DNA from: Micropterix aruncella
Lineage: Eukaryota > Arthropoda > Insecta > Lepidoptera > Micropterigidae
Length of the DNA: 64,000 bases
Direction: 5' to 3'
Assembly: GCA_944548615.1 (NCBI GenBank)
Contig: OX155972.1
Span: forward strand, 11,405,161-11,469,160
Shown: one piece after another, positions 31,601-42,900 of the stretch
Position numbering within the stretch: the stretch's first letter is position 1
Layout: the number at the start of each line of letters is the position of its first letter
Notes under the pieces: model-generated
What the model saw: only the letters and a program-made list of their open reading frames with translations
Databases searched by the model: none
What the model was told of the DNA's origin: nothing
Translations under genes and position numbers: made by a program

Positions 31601-34201
31601 TGCAGCGGCGTCGTGAACAATTCGCACCTTCCCCGGCTTGGCGGCATGGCTCACCCCAAGGTGAGGGAGAAACCAAATATTTTCACGCCCCGTCAAACCG
31701 TCCGGAGGTACTTCTTTGGCGTAGCCCGCCTTTATATACTGACTCATTCTTAGGCAATATGCTTTTTCATATTCCGGGTCTTTTTCCATTTTCTTTTCCA
31801 CTGAGTTCAACCTCGCGAGCGCGAGCGGTCTACTATCAGGTAGTCGTCTTCGGTCATCGTTCCATAATAAACCAGTTGTCCAAACACCGTCTTTTAGAGA
31901 AGTGGTTGCTTCCAGTAATTCTTCTGCCCTATTTACGGCCGCCGTTTTCCTTTGTTTAGCGGGCCACATTTGCTCTAGATTAATATTTTCTTCTAGCAAA
32001 GCGTTTAGTAACGAATCATCGCTGTTTCCATTAATGCAGAAATTATAAACCGTCTCTTTCGGGCTATTAAACGAACTTCCCCCGATCGGTACCCAACCTA
32101 ACTTTGTTTGTGATAGGTGTAACTCGTTGTTTATGCGCGAAACATTACGCGAAACCATCAGGTCTCCGCAGTCTGCTCCTAGTAATAATTTAGGTTGCAC
32201 GCCGATCAGCTGTTTTGCCTCGTACGCGGCAACGACCGCCCGCCGTGTTCCTTTGCCTGAAAAACACTTTAACGTCGGAAGGTCCAAATTTTTCACGCTA
32301 TATCCTCTCACCTCAAAAGGCCGATTACTCAATGCGCCCTTAATTGTAAAGTTTACAGCCTCTGCATCTTGCGTAGTGACTCTCATCCCTTTCACTCCGG
32401 CAACTTCTATCGAGCTTCTCAAACCCCCGATTCCTAATTCTTTTGCTATTTCCTGATCTAATAGCGTGATCGTGGAGCCGCTATCAAGAAGGGCGTATAT
32501 ACTCTTTTCCCCGCAAGGTCCTATTATTTTAATAGGTAATACTTGTAAAAGTACTCCGTTATAAGCTACGGTATTTGCGACAATATCCCGTTGCCCGTCT
32601 GCATTTACCGTACTTCCGTTGTCGTTCGTCGCCTCTGCGCTGCCCGTCAACAGAAAGTGAAACTTGTTTTTTGGATATTTTTTATACAGCGGGCAATTAT
32701 GGCGGCTATGCGCGGTCGCTAGACACTTAAAACATACCCTTGCTTTTTTTGCAGCGTCCCAGCGTTCGGTAAGTGAAAGTGCTTTCAGCCCTTCGCAACG
32801 GCTGATATAATGTTCGCCTTTACAATAAGCACATTTTGGGGAGTTTTTGTTATGAACGTGCATTACGTAATTTTTTCGAGGGACCTCTTTGCCTCTCTTC
32901 TCTCGCGGTCTTTCCTCTCTCCTTCCCGAGTCCCCGGCGCTGATTCCGGCGTCTAGTGCCCTTACCGCCATCTCTTCCAGCCACCTCGCGAATTGAACTA
33001 ATGCTGGGTCAGATAATCCTGATTTGTTTCTATCTCCTACCCAATGTATAACTAAGTTCCTTGGCAACTTTGATACTAATGTCGTAAGCAACTCCGGATT
33101 ACACAAATGCTCGGTTTTATCCAAAGAACGTACTGTCGCCACCAAGTTTTTTACCTGACATGCGAATCTTAAGAGTTCTTCAGCATCTAAACCTTCTTTA
33201 AGTTCTCTTATTTTCCTTATCTCGGCTAAAGTGCGTTGTAATATTACGTTCCCATTACCGAAAAGCAATTCTAATGACTTCATGATTTCTCCTACATTTT
33301 GTGGAGCCATCAATAAGCCTGATACACTGTCGCGAGCCCTACCTTTAAGAGCGGTTTGTAATCTTAATAAATTCTGTTCATCACTTAATTTTAATATCTC
33401 TGTTGATTGAAAAAATATGGATTTAAACGCTATAAAGTGTAACGGGTCTCCCGAGAAGGTTGGTAATTCTTTATTAAATTGCGGTTTTAAAGAAGCGACT
33501 GAGATTAAGCGACTTACCCTTTCGATAAATTCTTCCCCGGTCTCCGTAGTTGCGCCAGCCTTTGAGTTGCCCGCCCCCCGTTGATCGCTCGACGTCTTCT
33601 CAGGTGCGATAAGTGCGGCGGCTCCCGCCGCCGGACTCACCGCCCTGTCTCGCCTTGCGCCTTCCGCTTGCTCCCGTTCGACCGCGCGCGCGGCGTCTCC
33701 CTCTGCCGCTCCTGCCGACGCGCGCGCTGCGGCTTCCGACGCTGCGTTTCCTCCCTCTGCCGTAGGCGTATGGTAGTCTGCCCACTGCGTCGTGCGTTCG
33801 GCTGCATCTCCGTCTTCGGCGAGGCTCCTCTCTCTTCCCCATGCGCTACCTCCCTCAGTGCTCCCAAATGCTTCAGATACCACTTCTAGCATTCGCAGCG
33901 CGTGCTGGCTATCGGCTTCTAGCATCTCCATTTCCGCATCGATGTCCGCTTGTCCGACGGCGTGTCGCGCCTCTCGTTTCCTCCTCTCCGCCGCCTCCTG
34001 TGACCTCTGCTTTTCCAATTCTGCGTTGAGGTCAGCCTCTTCCGCCGCGCGCTGAGCTTCCATCTTCTTCTTTTCCGCTGCAACCTTAGCCCGCTGCCGT
34101 GTTACTCTTCTCAATTCCTCTGAGGCATCTTTTATCTCCTGCATCCTATCGCTCCTTTGGCTGCTTCTCGATGCTGCATGAGATCCGTTTATAGAACTCA
34201 T
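28673..34201 (-). CDS. BEL/Pao Gag-Pol polyprotein
   Basis: An uninterrupted 1842-residue frame starts at the ATG at 34201, 88 bp after the 5' LTR. Order along the protein: charged coiled-coil N-terminus (about 20-110), Ala/Glu-rich spacer, DUF1759-type Gag (about 245-400, PTFSGDPLHFIAFKSIF), two zinc knuckles near 450-505 (CAYCKGEHYISRC and CFKCLATAHSRHNC), aspartic protease near 570 (LLDSGST), reverse transcriptase with YMDD near 982, RNase H with FCDASKQAMCGVAY near 1170, integrase zinc-binding segment near 1515, and integrase core with VGVDFWGP (1552), DNGASF (1612) and GGGWESM (1662). A C-terminal BEL-type tail (DLVLLLDPSMERGKW) closes it. The length is usual for BEL/Pao. All catalytic signatures that I can check are present and there is no frameshift between Gag and Pol. 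Mirror-strand ORFs are shadows. Confidence 0.96.
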   Translation of the reverse strand: MSSINGSHAASRSSQRSDRMQEIKDASEELRRVTRQRAKVAAEKKKMEAQRAAEEADLNAELEKQRSQEAAERRKREARHAVGQADIDAEMEMLEADSQHALRMLEVVSEAFGSTEGGSAWGRERSLAEDGDAAERTTQWADYHTPTAEGGNAASEAAARASAGAAEGDAARAVEREQAEGARRDRAVSPAAGAAALIAPEKTSSDQRGAGNSKAGATTETGEEFIERVSRLISVASLKPQFNKELPTFSGDPLHFIAFKSIFFQSTEILKLSDEQNLLRLQTALKGRARDSVSGLLMAPQNVGEIMKSLELLFGNGNVILQRTLAEIRKIRELKEGLDAEELLRFACQVKNLVATVRSLDKTEHLCNPELLTTLVSKLPRNLVIHWVGDRNKSGLSDPALVQFARWLEEMAVRALDAGISAGDSGRREERPREKRGKEVPRKNYVMHVHNKNSPKCAYCKGEHYISRCEGLKALSLTERWDAAKKARVCFKCLATAHSRHNCPLYKKYPKNKFHFLLTGSAEATNDNGSTVNADGQRDIVANTVAYNGVLLQVLPIKIIGPCGEKSIYALLDSGSTITLLDQEIAKELGIGGLRSSIEVAGVKGMRVTTQDAEAVNFTIKGALSNRPFEVRGYSVKNLDLPTLKCFSGKGTRRAVVAAYEAKQLIGVQPKLLLGADCGDLMVSRNVSRINNELHLSQTKLGWVPIGGSSFNSPKETVYNFCINGNSDDSLLNALLEENINLEQMWPAKQRKTAAVNRAEELLEATTSLKDGVWTTGLLWNDDRRRLPDSRPLALARLNSVEKKMEKDPEYEKAYCLRMSQYIKAGYAKEVPPDGLTGRENIWFLPHLGVSHAAKPGKVRIVHDAAARVHGVSLNTQLLPGPDYFNNIVGIIGRFREHAIGFTADIADMFLRIRIKEDDSYRQLFLWRGNRKDIEPITFRMRTLIFGSRSSPASAQFVRIKNAERYRDQYPEAAAAIINNFYMDDLIHGAETAKEARKLIKEINWINEQGNFKLTGWASNDPEVLDVLQREECGNKTIALEKNELGAQRLLGLVWMPATDELAFNLRMEKLGDNLKTGIGVPTKREALRLIMSLWDPLGLLSPITLRAKVIMQSIWASGVTWDQPVPPEVLHSWRDWLKTLQMAQNVRIPRHLGTTRDPTEKRELHVFCDASKQAMCGVAYLRIERGNGEIIVSFVASKTRVGPLKGLTIPRMELTAALLGAQLADKIIKEQAIGIHEKILWTDATNVLWWIRSQSENHQQFVANRLGALDDLTQPSEWRWLDGKSNAADDATRVVTTIDMSSNSRWLNGPNFLRGRRDQWPAEIPPQPNESEKKALEFKPIAVLALRTEPTSLINVGRFSQHRRIVRTMAYVMEFCQKRKKEAELGGLDGLDIGRAELALIKESQVRCFNREIDMIKKERILSKDSRLHGLNLHVDQRGIIRISGRIDNAPGVSYDTKHPMVLDGRDLYTQLLIERTHEETAHGGIELVLSVLRQRFWLISARATIKKLIFQCVPCTMRKSKPMTAIMGQLPAERINAHSRCFASVGVDFWGPMYVTVRRRPEKRYGLLFSCLSSRASHIELAHDLFTNSAMQAIRRFIARRGKPQIIMSDNGASFKKASVELKKAVSEINNEEIRDRLSNEQITWKFIPPVSSSHGGGWESMIKSTKRALEAVLKERAPPEEVLRTLLAEVEFILNMRPISHVTDDSRDEAPLTPNHLLLGHAGGTSAMGEYEVDKVNSRRQWVQTQVMADSFWHRWKREVLPTMVQRPKWKVPQKSLEVGDLVLLLDPSMERGKWTRGRIEAIYPDKQKVVRRVDVRAGGKIYRRTIGKLVRLTTEVQT

Positions 34202-34266
34202 CTTGGATTTTTTGAGTAATTTATTTTTTTTCGAAACAGGATCTATTGTAATATCTCTTCGTCACA

Positions 34267-34284
34267 TTCGGCTGCGAATGACCA
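34267..34284 (-). promoter_or_regulatory. Putative primer-binding site
   Basis: Four bases inside the 5' LTR, the minus strand reads TGGTCATTCGCAGCCGAA. The leading TGG complements the CCA end of a tRNA and the position is right. I do not know which tRNA it fits. Confidence 0.6.
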
Positions 34285-34288
34285 CTTA

Positions 34289-35547
34289 TGGTCAGATCCG
34301 ATCAGACCTCTCGCTGAATGACCGGAACGACCATTATTTCATCTCCGCTCGTTGCGGAGAGGGCGTGAGACTCCTTTGATTAATAATTAGTGGACTGTAC
34401 AATTACTCACGCCTTTGTTCTTCTTCGATATCCTGAGTCGGAAACTCCGATTTTCCCTTGTAGATGACGATGATGGTGATTAGGAGAGCAGATGAATGAC
34501 GAAACCTTGCACTGAACTTTAATGTCTTTATTTGATTCAAGGTACACGTACACATCAATCTCGATACACGACTGAACACATTTCCAACATTATTGCCCAG
34601 AGTTAATATGAGTGTCTATTTATACGAGCTAAGACAGTTTTCCGATCGGCCACCTATTTGCGGCGCTCTCAAAATCTTACTGACTGACTGACGAGTTCAG
34701 CGTCAAAATACAGCTGACCAACTCGTCTATGCCCCCTGGTCCGGGATTGGCTATACTCGGCACCGGCTAGCAACAAAAAAATACATACCACGCCCCTTCG
34801 AAGACACGAGGGCGTGTGAAACTTAGGCTTAAATGTGTTTTCAGAAAATCTTAATATTTCAAATTCAAACATAATATGCTAGGTCATAACGACTGTCTAA
34901 ATAACTATAAAGATAATATCAGCTACATATAACGAGCGAGAAACATTTTAATTTAAATTGTACAGGCAAGTTTTAACATAGACTTATTCTAGCGTTAATT
35001 TTATTTATAAAATATGTTATATGAAGGGTCCGTCGCTTTCTCAAGTACTCGAGTGGGAGACACAATACCTTTATAGCGCTTCAATCGCATATTTTGGTTT
35101 TTGATTATGGCCCCTTTAAAGACCACCCCAGAGCACCTACCCCTCCGCTGCCGCCAATAATTTACGGCCCTTGTTTCTAGACGGACCTTTTTTTTTTTTT
35201 TTTTTTTCCTTTTTCCAGGCGGACGAGACAGTTTACCAGCTGATGTATGGCTTCCTTGGTCTATTGTTATTATGCCACTGTTAGACCCTCGGCCGTCGTA
35301 ATTTCTGAACCCTCATCCCTTTCTCAGAACCCCGGCCTTGCCCCATTCGAGTATGTAATATATTAACCATATTTTAATCTCGGGGTGGCCTCCACGCCGT
35401 TTGAAGTTTCTTTATTGGACGAATTATCTGGTATTTATTTAAAATCTGTAAAATTTATTTATAGCACGACTGGCTTCCGACAGGTTAACCTATTTTTAAC
35501 TTTATTTTTAATATCTAACTAATCGAGGAGTTTACGTAAATCATCCA
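34289..35547 (-). repeat. 5' LTR of the BEL/Pao element
   Basis: 1259 bp, upstream of Gag-Pol in the direction of transcription, so it carries the promoter. No single TATA box is convincing. Confidence 0.95.
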
Positions 35548-36030
35548 CTCTTGCTGTCGTAATCTCCCCGCAAAAGAGACTTCTTCAAGTCCATGTCGCT
35601 CGTGGTTGTACTGCCATACCACAGACCAGTGCCATTCTGGCTGATTCCAGTAAGGAACTTTTTGTGGAAGTCTACGCGGGCTTGTAGATCATTTGAATCA
35701 CTACGGCCACTTATTACGTGCTTCGATATTGCCGGATCTTTGGAATTGCACAGAATCGAATTTTTGGTTATTCTGGAGTTGGCGTAGAGCAGAGAGGGCA
35801 GTTTAAGCGCTAGCCCAAAATTTTGTTTGGGCCTGAAGAGAGTCGAGGGGTCAGCTGGTTTGGCTAAGGACAGCCAGGATTTTAAACTAGCTGTCACCAG
35901 CGCATCTAGACGGGACAGTTGGGTTTTGGTAAAATCGTAAATAAGAAAGGGCCATGACAAATGTGACGTTAGATAATTGTCATAGATCCAGGCCTTACGA
36001 GGGCCAGAAATTAGCAAGGTATCTATTTTC
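35548..36030 (-). pseudogene. Upstream part of the interrupted RLE-type LINE ORF
   Basis: The minus-strand frame from 36017 reads GPRKAWIYDNYLTSHLSWPF, LIYDFTKTQLSRLDALV, ADPSTLFRPKQNFGLALK and ends at the BEL junction with LRGDYDSKS. These are thumb-region motifs that precede the Cys-His knuckle in RLE retrotransposons. The frame joins the 27291-26440 frame exactly once the BEL element and one target copy are removed. No RT palm is present to the right, so this LINE is itself 5'-truncated at about 36030. 36031-36385 is AT-rich without a gene. Confidence 0.85.
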
Positions 36031-36389
36031 GCCAGACTAGTTTTTTTTTTTAATATTTAACGTATTTATTTGCGATTTTGTTTTATAAAATGATTTTTGT
36101 ATTTGGGCCTCTCTAGAATCATACATGTGTTTATAGAATGTCCGCCAAAACACAGGCTTCGATTAGGTGGGCGACAGCGGACGATACACATCAAGTTATA
36201 AGAGTTAAATTTCTTGTTGTGATTAAAGTAATTTAGTTTAATTTTTATTTGATGTCTTAATTGTAAATTGTATTTTTTTCTGTAAATCGCTTTACAAAAA
36301 AAAATACCTCTGCATATATAAAAATGGATACTAACAATCACAAATTATTCTGTTTTGTCGTCGACATGGCTTTTGCGATAGGTTGGACG

Positions 36390-37115
<726 letters not shown>

Positions 37116-37235
37116 AAAATCTTTTTCATGAAAAAAATCATGCGCCAACTTTCATGGCGCTGTTTAGGTAAAACAGATATACCAACAACCATTTTTATAT
37201 ACGACTACATATACATACTTATACATTTTTATATA

Positions 37236-37562
37236 CAAGGTGAGTTTGTATTAACCGGCATCCTTGAAGGGGTGAATCAGTACGAGCAAGTAAGCAACGT
37301 TTGATAAAAAAATGTAGAACAATAAAAAAACAACTTTTTAAAAATGTTTTTTTTTTCGAAAATTTGTTTTTTTTCCTCTGAAAAATAATTATAAAAAGCG
37401 CGGAGGACTATGAACCATCTAGCGGTAGGTAAAATATCGCTAATATCGTTTATTAACGATATTTTACCAACCGATATATGACGCAACGCGCTCAAACACT
37501 TGTTCACTTGCTCGTACTGATTCACCCCCTTAAAGGATGCTGGTTAATAAAGACTCATCCTG
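37236..37562. mobile_element. Long-TIR MITE, TA target, GGTGAATCAGTAC family
   Basis: The ends CAAGGTGAGTTTGTATTAAC and (reversed) CAGGATGAGTCTTTATTAAC lie beside TA dinucleotides at 37234-37235 and 37563-37564. The inverted repeats extend inward over GGTGAATCAGTACGAGCAAG. The centre is a second palindrome (CTAGCGGTAGGTAAAATATC against its reverse). The same core occurs in the larger MITE at 51893-52355. Confidence 0.8.
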
Positions 37563-38040
37563 TAGATTGCTAAAAGTTGACCTAACCATGAGAGTGTGGG
37601 AACTTGTGATTTAAAAAGAAAGAGAGAACACGAAAAATCTGAAAAAATATATGAACTTTTCGCCTTCAAAATTAAAGAAGACTTTCATCAAAAATGTGTA
37701 TTCATAGACTACCCTTCTCTGTTTGTTACAAGTGCATACCTACTCTTGTGTCGGTGTGGTGTTTATTGATTGAGCTCGCGACGCTGGTAGGTTTTACACA
37801 ATTAACCCCCGTAAAACCGTGCCTTTATTGAGATTGAGATGAACACGCATGTCATTCGCTTTAAGTAAACGGGGGTAGGAATGATTTCTTTAAAGCAGAA
37901 GTCAAATGTAAATTATTCGTGGTAAAATATATTAAATTGGCCGTCCACGACAAATTCTCGTAAATATGTATGTTATGAAATCTGCAGATTTATCGTCAGC
38001 AGTCCTATTTCAAATATCTGCACTTCTGCAGCAATGAGAG

Positions 38041-38892
38041 GTAGCAGACGGTTTCGTGCAACTTGGGGCACAACATCCATCATGTACCCGAATCGGTTCA
38101 ACTACCCCAGGTAAGGCTCTCGCGTCTCAGGCCTCACAGGTGGTGGATCGGATTATCATGGAGTGTTGCCTACCGGCGCTACTGGACGGCGATTCCAATC
38201 AGTTGTGCACTCTGACTACTCGGTATACCAACCAGTACCTTTACTCTCGAGCTACAGGTCATTGCGGGAAGAGGGTGCGAAAAATGTGGGCAGAGGGGTA
38301 TGTCCCGGCGAACGCCTAGCATTACGCGCAGGTAAAGGATGGCGACGTTTTTGAGCGTTTGGATATCTGCGTGGGCCGAGTAGTCTAAGAGAAGCTACTG
38401 TCTGGGGTATACTGTGCTGACTAATTGTTGAAGGAGTCTGGGGACTATGGATATATACTGTCTCCTAAGCAGCGGGGGTGGATGTTGACCTATCGCCAAC
38501 CACTCTTGAAATGACGGCTATCTGATCCTGAATTCAGAGCCAGGCAAAATATGCCTTTGGTCCGCGATAGATTCAAACTGAATCACCGCTGAATTTAAAG
38601 GCAGGTAGAGGCCGCGTAAGCGACTTCCGTCCCGTATCCAGTCAGGAGGAAGGAGGGATCCTGAAGGTTAATTCCAGACGGAGATATTCTGCCAAAACTG
38701 GCAGCCGGGGGGCGAGGTGGCCTCACTGGGTTAACTGCCTAGTGCCTCGCCGTAAGGCGTTGGACTCTGGCTTTGCTAAACGGTACGTTTGTACCGTCCC
38801 AAAGTCTTCTACGCTCACCTCACGGGATATAGAACGATCGATTAAAACTTCCTGAGGTGACGGGTTCGCCCGTTCTAGTTGACAACTCAACT
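38041..38892 (+). mobile_element. GC-rich 3'-hairpin retroposon, copy j (A-type, clean TSD)
   Basis: Begins GTAGCAGACGGTTTCGTGC and ends with the stem-loop (GGGTTCGCCCGT) and TCTAGTTGACAACTCAACT. Flanked by identical 14-bp repeats TGCAGCAATGAGAG at 38027-38040 and 38893-38906. The duplicated region at 40715-40730 (TGCACCAATGAAAG) shows a similar unoccupied site. A 198-bp MITE is nested at 38219-38416; without it the element would be about 650 bp. Confidence 0.88.
38219..38416. mobile_element. Small MITE with 7-bp target duplication, nested in copy j
   Basis: CTGACTA (38212-38218) precedes CTCGGTATACCA; GGTATACTGTG precedes CTGACTA (38417-38423). Other retroposon copies have uninterrupted TCTGACTAACAG at this point, which proves insertion. 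The interior (CTCTCGAGCTACAG, GTTACGCGCAGGTAAAGG-like) matches the second copy at 45553-45799. Confidence 0.8.
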
Positions 38893-39929
38893 TGCAGCAA
38901 TGAGAGTCAGCTAAATAAAGTGGTTCGTCAGGGTTATAACAGACGTACGATTCATACATTCTTTTTATTTCCGAAGATTCAACCTTTAATTTACGAGCAA
39001 GCGAAATTGCAAACAAAAAAACATAAAAAAGGTGCAAACAAACAATAAAACTAAAAACAGTGCGTTAAAATTTATTCGAAAAAATAAATAAATAGCCAAA
39101 AATATAAACGGGTTAAATATGTAGGTACTAACACAAAAAATAAACTAAGAATAAAAAAAAAGATATTAAGCATATAATGCAGTTTGTAGTTTATAAAAAA
39201 ATAAGGCTAGAACTTTATTATCTAGTGTAATATATAGTCTGGCTGGAAAGAGTAGACCCTACGTTTTGGGTATAAATATTTATATTGCAACACAATTATG
39301 TGAGAATAGTAAGACTAAATAATCTAGGGATATGTATCAGTACCGTCTCCTAATAGGCGTATTGTACTCAGAGTAGTGTTTCTGCTCCTTTACTGATTCT
39401 ATCACATGACATCGACGCTTGAATATTGTGAGCTTGAAATAAAAAGAAAAAACGTTAGTCGTGGCTCCGTTAAATAATCATTAATTTTGACTACGATTGA
39501 GACACGTAGGTACCAACAATTTGTGGTTAAACTTTATAAAATATCAACAAGACACTAAAAACGACTTCTCTAGCTAAGCTTCGAATAGCTTGTTCGTTTT
39601 TAACGCAAAAGAATATGAATAACGAGAATTAATGACAAAATGAACGCAATTTCATGAACTGAACCAAGAAAGCAAAATTCATCTTGACATAAGGGTGTGT
39701 TGCATCAAAATATTTTCCCTCTATGTCGAATTAATGGTCAGACTGTACACGTAGTTGAGAACTTAATGTTAAGGCTCTGGGATCGATGTTATATACGAAA
39801 CAGTGTATTTTCATAAATTTCCAGGTTAGAACCTTTGTTAATTCATGAAAACCCATTGTTTGATCGAGACTTAATAACATTCGATAACATTCGATAGTAA
39901 ATAGAGTAACTGTAGTAAGTTTGTCAAAA

Positions 39930-40204
39930 CGGCTGAAGCAGCGCCTCTCCTGCCATTATAATATAGTGGAGAAATGACTATACTTAAAAACCTAAAAAGC
40001 CCTAGGAAGGGAAATTGGGAAGACAAGGCAAAGTGAAGGGTTACACAAAAAGAGACCTTGTTATTTCACTAAGAGATATTACAGCTGGATGAGAGTCTTA
40101 CTTGATTTTAAAGAAGGCCAGTTTATTATGAGATAATTCTAGAGTCTTGTAGCATGGACACTTAGGAGTAGAGATATGACAAAAAATGTACAGTAGATTG
40201 TCAG
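39930..40204. repeat. Dispersed repeat related to 25740-26037
   Basis: The ordered blocks CTCCTGCCATTATAATATAG, AATGACTATACTTAAAAACC and AAGGCAAAGTGAAGGGTTAC match 25790-25910. It lies at the left edge of duplication copy 2. Confidence 0.55.
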
Positions 40205-42900
40205 GAATTGACCTAACCATAAGACCGTGGAACTCAAAAAAAGAGAGAACAAGAAAAATAGAGAAAGTAAATGAACATTTCCCTTTTTTAATTTCAACAA
40301 GAAGAAGACTTTCATTCAAAACTGTTAATTATTGACTACCCTCCTTTGTTTGTTTCGGGTACATACCTAATTTCGTGTCGGTGTGGTGTTTATTGATTGC
40401 GCTCGCGACGCGGGTAGTTTTTACACAATTACCCCCCGTAAAATCGTGCCTCTATTGAAATTACTTCCGTGCATACTAATGAATTCCCCTATGTCAATCG
40501 CTTTAAGTAAATGGGGATAGGAACGCTTTCTTTCATTCGGAAGTCAAACGTAAATTACTCGTGGTAAAAGCACATTCAAACGGCACATTCGTCCACGACA
40601 AATCCTCGTAAATATGTTATGGCATCTGCAGATTCTCGTAAATTCGTTAAACACGACAATTCTCGTAAATATGTTATGGCGGCAGCAGTCAGGCTTAAAA
40701 TATCTGCACTGCTGCACCAATGAAAGTATTCTTTTTCTTCTTTTTTTTTCACTTTGGCAATCCATAAAATGAGAGTGATTTCTGCCAGATAGTTATTTAT
40801 TTTTTTAATTTGGGACTTCATTGTCAGTAGGACAGCAATGAAACAAACAGACACAAAACTTACAGTGAAGGAAACAGTAGAAATTAGTATGTCATGGAAT
40901 GGAATATTGTTACAAAAGGAAAATGTGGTTGAGGGAGATTCATTTACAATGGATTTTAAGGACTTTTGGAGAGTTCAGGGAGAGGAGATGGTCTACACAC
41001 AATCGGAGCTGAATTTTGAGGGTTACAAGGTCCGAGTCCAAATTGGGATAGTTATTGTTAAATGGGCAGTTAAGAAAAATGTGGTCAGCAGTGCAGACTG
41101 CATGACCGTAATCGCATTGGGGGGATGGGAGGACGTGTATCCTATAGAGGTGAGCGGGAGTGCAGCTGTGGTTAATACGCAATCTGCCAATGACTGCTAT
41201 TTCCTTGTGGCTACGTAGCTGATGATGGAACCATGGCCTTGGTCGGATTGCCGGCTGTATGGTGGGAGTACCTTTGCGCCTTGATTTTGGACAATGAAAG
41301 TCAACGAAATGAAGATGTTCGTCAGGAATATAACTAGTGTTGCCAGGTATGTTGAAAAAAAAACGGACATGTCTTTTTTTAATTAACTGATTAATTTACT
41401 GAAAGTCACTAAAAAGCTTGAAGTTAGTAACTATTTTTTTTACTAAAAGGCACCGACTGCTAAATTACAGGTAATCTACTTTTTATTAATTTAGTATTGG
41501 AAGCCACTGTTAATTAATAAAAGTTTATTGCCTGAGATAGCATCATTGAATTCAGTGGAACTAGCACTTGTATTTAAAAAAAACGCACAATTTACTTTTT
41601 ACACGACTACCCGACAAAAGAGGAGTGTAATGTATTGTAGAGTTCATCTGTATATGTTTTCCTTTTCTTTATTCTACCATAATAAACGCTTGAACCGATT
41701 TAGAAGTGTGTAGTTTTGTTATAATCGTTAGGTCTTCCCGAAAATCATAGGGTACCTACTTAAACTGTAGTTAATAATATAAAGAAAGTAGTTGTCTAAA
41801 TGCCCAAATGTCAATAATTTTTACATGAATATATCGTGTTTATTAGTCAAATTAAAGATCTGATTCCGGAGATATCTATCTATCTATATGGATATTATCA
41901 TCAAAAACCTTAATAAAAATAATTATAATTACAATAGTTCACTTTCTGTAACGGCAGTCGTGTTTTTTGATTCTTTTTATTATATTTACTTTTTACAGTG
42001 TTTTACTGCGGACGATTTCTTTCGTCTGTCTTTACATTTTCGATGACGCTAAATATTTGTTTCAAGGAATACTACACACATGCTGCACGATTTTAAACAA
42101 AATTGGCGGTACTTTATTGTTAAAAAAATTGCACCACATAATAAGGGAGTTAACTTCAAAAGGAGAAAAAACAACTTGAAATGCAGCCAGTTCTTCGTAA
42201 ATGTTTTAAGGCGGAGTTTGCTGCTTCCGTGGAGATAACGATCCAGCGTAGGTAAGGACTAATCAATTGATCAAGCGTAGGCAAGCAACTAGGATTGTCA
42301 CAATCCTAGTTCCTACTTGTTGATTGTCGGCCCAAGCGCAAGCGATATTACACGATTTTTTAAATTCTCGGTTTACTAAGATTATTTTGACTGGACAGAC
42401 ATAAAGAAACCCGAGCTGTCCAGTCGAAAACCGGACACCTAGCAACCCTAGACATAACAGACGTACGATTCATACATTCTTTATATTTCCATAGCTTCAA
42501 CCATCAATTTACGCGCAAACGAAATTGTAAAAAAAAGGTGCAAACAAACAATAAAACAAAAGAAAGTGCGGTAAAATTTATTTGAAAAATAAACAAACAG
42601 ACAACAACAAAATAATAAACGAACTTGGGTATGTAAAAAAATAAGAAATAAGAATAAAAACAAAGTATATCAAGCATGTCATGCAGTTTATAATTTATAC
42701 AAAGTTAGGCTAGAATGTTATTACTAGTCCAATATAATATACACGTGGTTAAAAACTTAATGTTAAGGCTCTGATCGATATTATCTACAAAACAGTGTAT
42801 TTTCATACATTCCCAGGTTAGAACATTTAGTGATTTATAAAAAACCCGTTGTTACTTATATTCAATATTAAATAGAATAACTGTAGTAAATTCTAACCTA
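40205..42900. repeat. Local segmental duplication, copy 2
   Basis: Counterpart of 37570-39900. It is interrupted from about 40730 to 42445 by other DNA, including a LINE remnant (40745-41340) and AT-rich sequence with no gene (41341-42445; a GGATTGTCACAATCC palindrome lies near 42292). It therefore lacks the retroposon present in copy 1. Confidence 0.6.
40745..41340 (-). pseudogene. C-terminal remnant of an I/jockey-like non-LTR retrotransposon
   Basis: The minus-strand frame 41182-40940 starts MRINHSCTPAHLYRIHVLPS and continues PQCDYGHAVCTADHIFLNC-like, the zinc-knuckle-like end (C..C...H...C) seen downstream of RNase H in I-clade elements. Upstream, KVLPPYS-type sequence is frameshifted. 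The plus-strand ORF 40838-41218 over it is the shadow. Confidence 0.7.

Larger units (their letters stand above)
27298..35547 (-). mobile_element. Complete BEL/Pao LTR retrotransposon
   Basis: An 8.25-kb minus-strand element with two LTRs (27298-28555 and 34289-35547), each TGG...CCA in plus orientation. It is bounded by the 5-bp duplication CTCTT (27293-27297 and 35548-35552), the size usual for BEL/Pao. It has a primer-site candidate, a polypurine tract and one long Gag-Pol ORF without stops. By eye the LTRs differ only in the length of a T-run, so the insertion is recent and may be competent. It landed inside an RLE-type LINE ORF. No env-like ORF is present between Gag-Pol and the 3' LTR (28556-28672 is only 117 bp). 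Confidence 0.96.
37570..39900. repeat. Local segmental duplication, copy 1
   Basis: 37572-38042 matches 40205-40728 (shared TTGACCTAACCAT, TGTCGGTGTGGTGTTTATTG, AAATCTGCAGAT-like stretches). Beyond the retroposon insertion, 38930-39060 and 39740-39860 match 42445-42580 and 42735-42850 (ACGTACGATTCATACATTCT, CTTAATGTTAAGGCTCTG). So two diverged copies of one region lie in tandem, each with its own later insertions. 39061-39740 has no gene. Confidence 0.65.

Noticed and set aside
33581..34055. Overlapping ORFs of 60-100 codons opposite the Gag N-terminus
   Set aside because: Shadows of the GC-rich, charged coiled-coil region of the BEL Gag-Pol; no independent motif.
40838..41218. 126-codon plus-strand ORF
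   Set aside because: Antisense to a LINE C-terminus whose motifs read on the minus strand.
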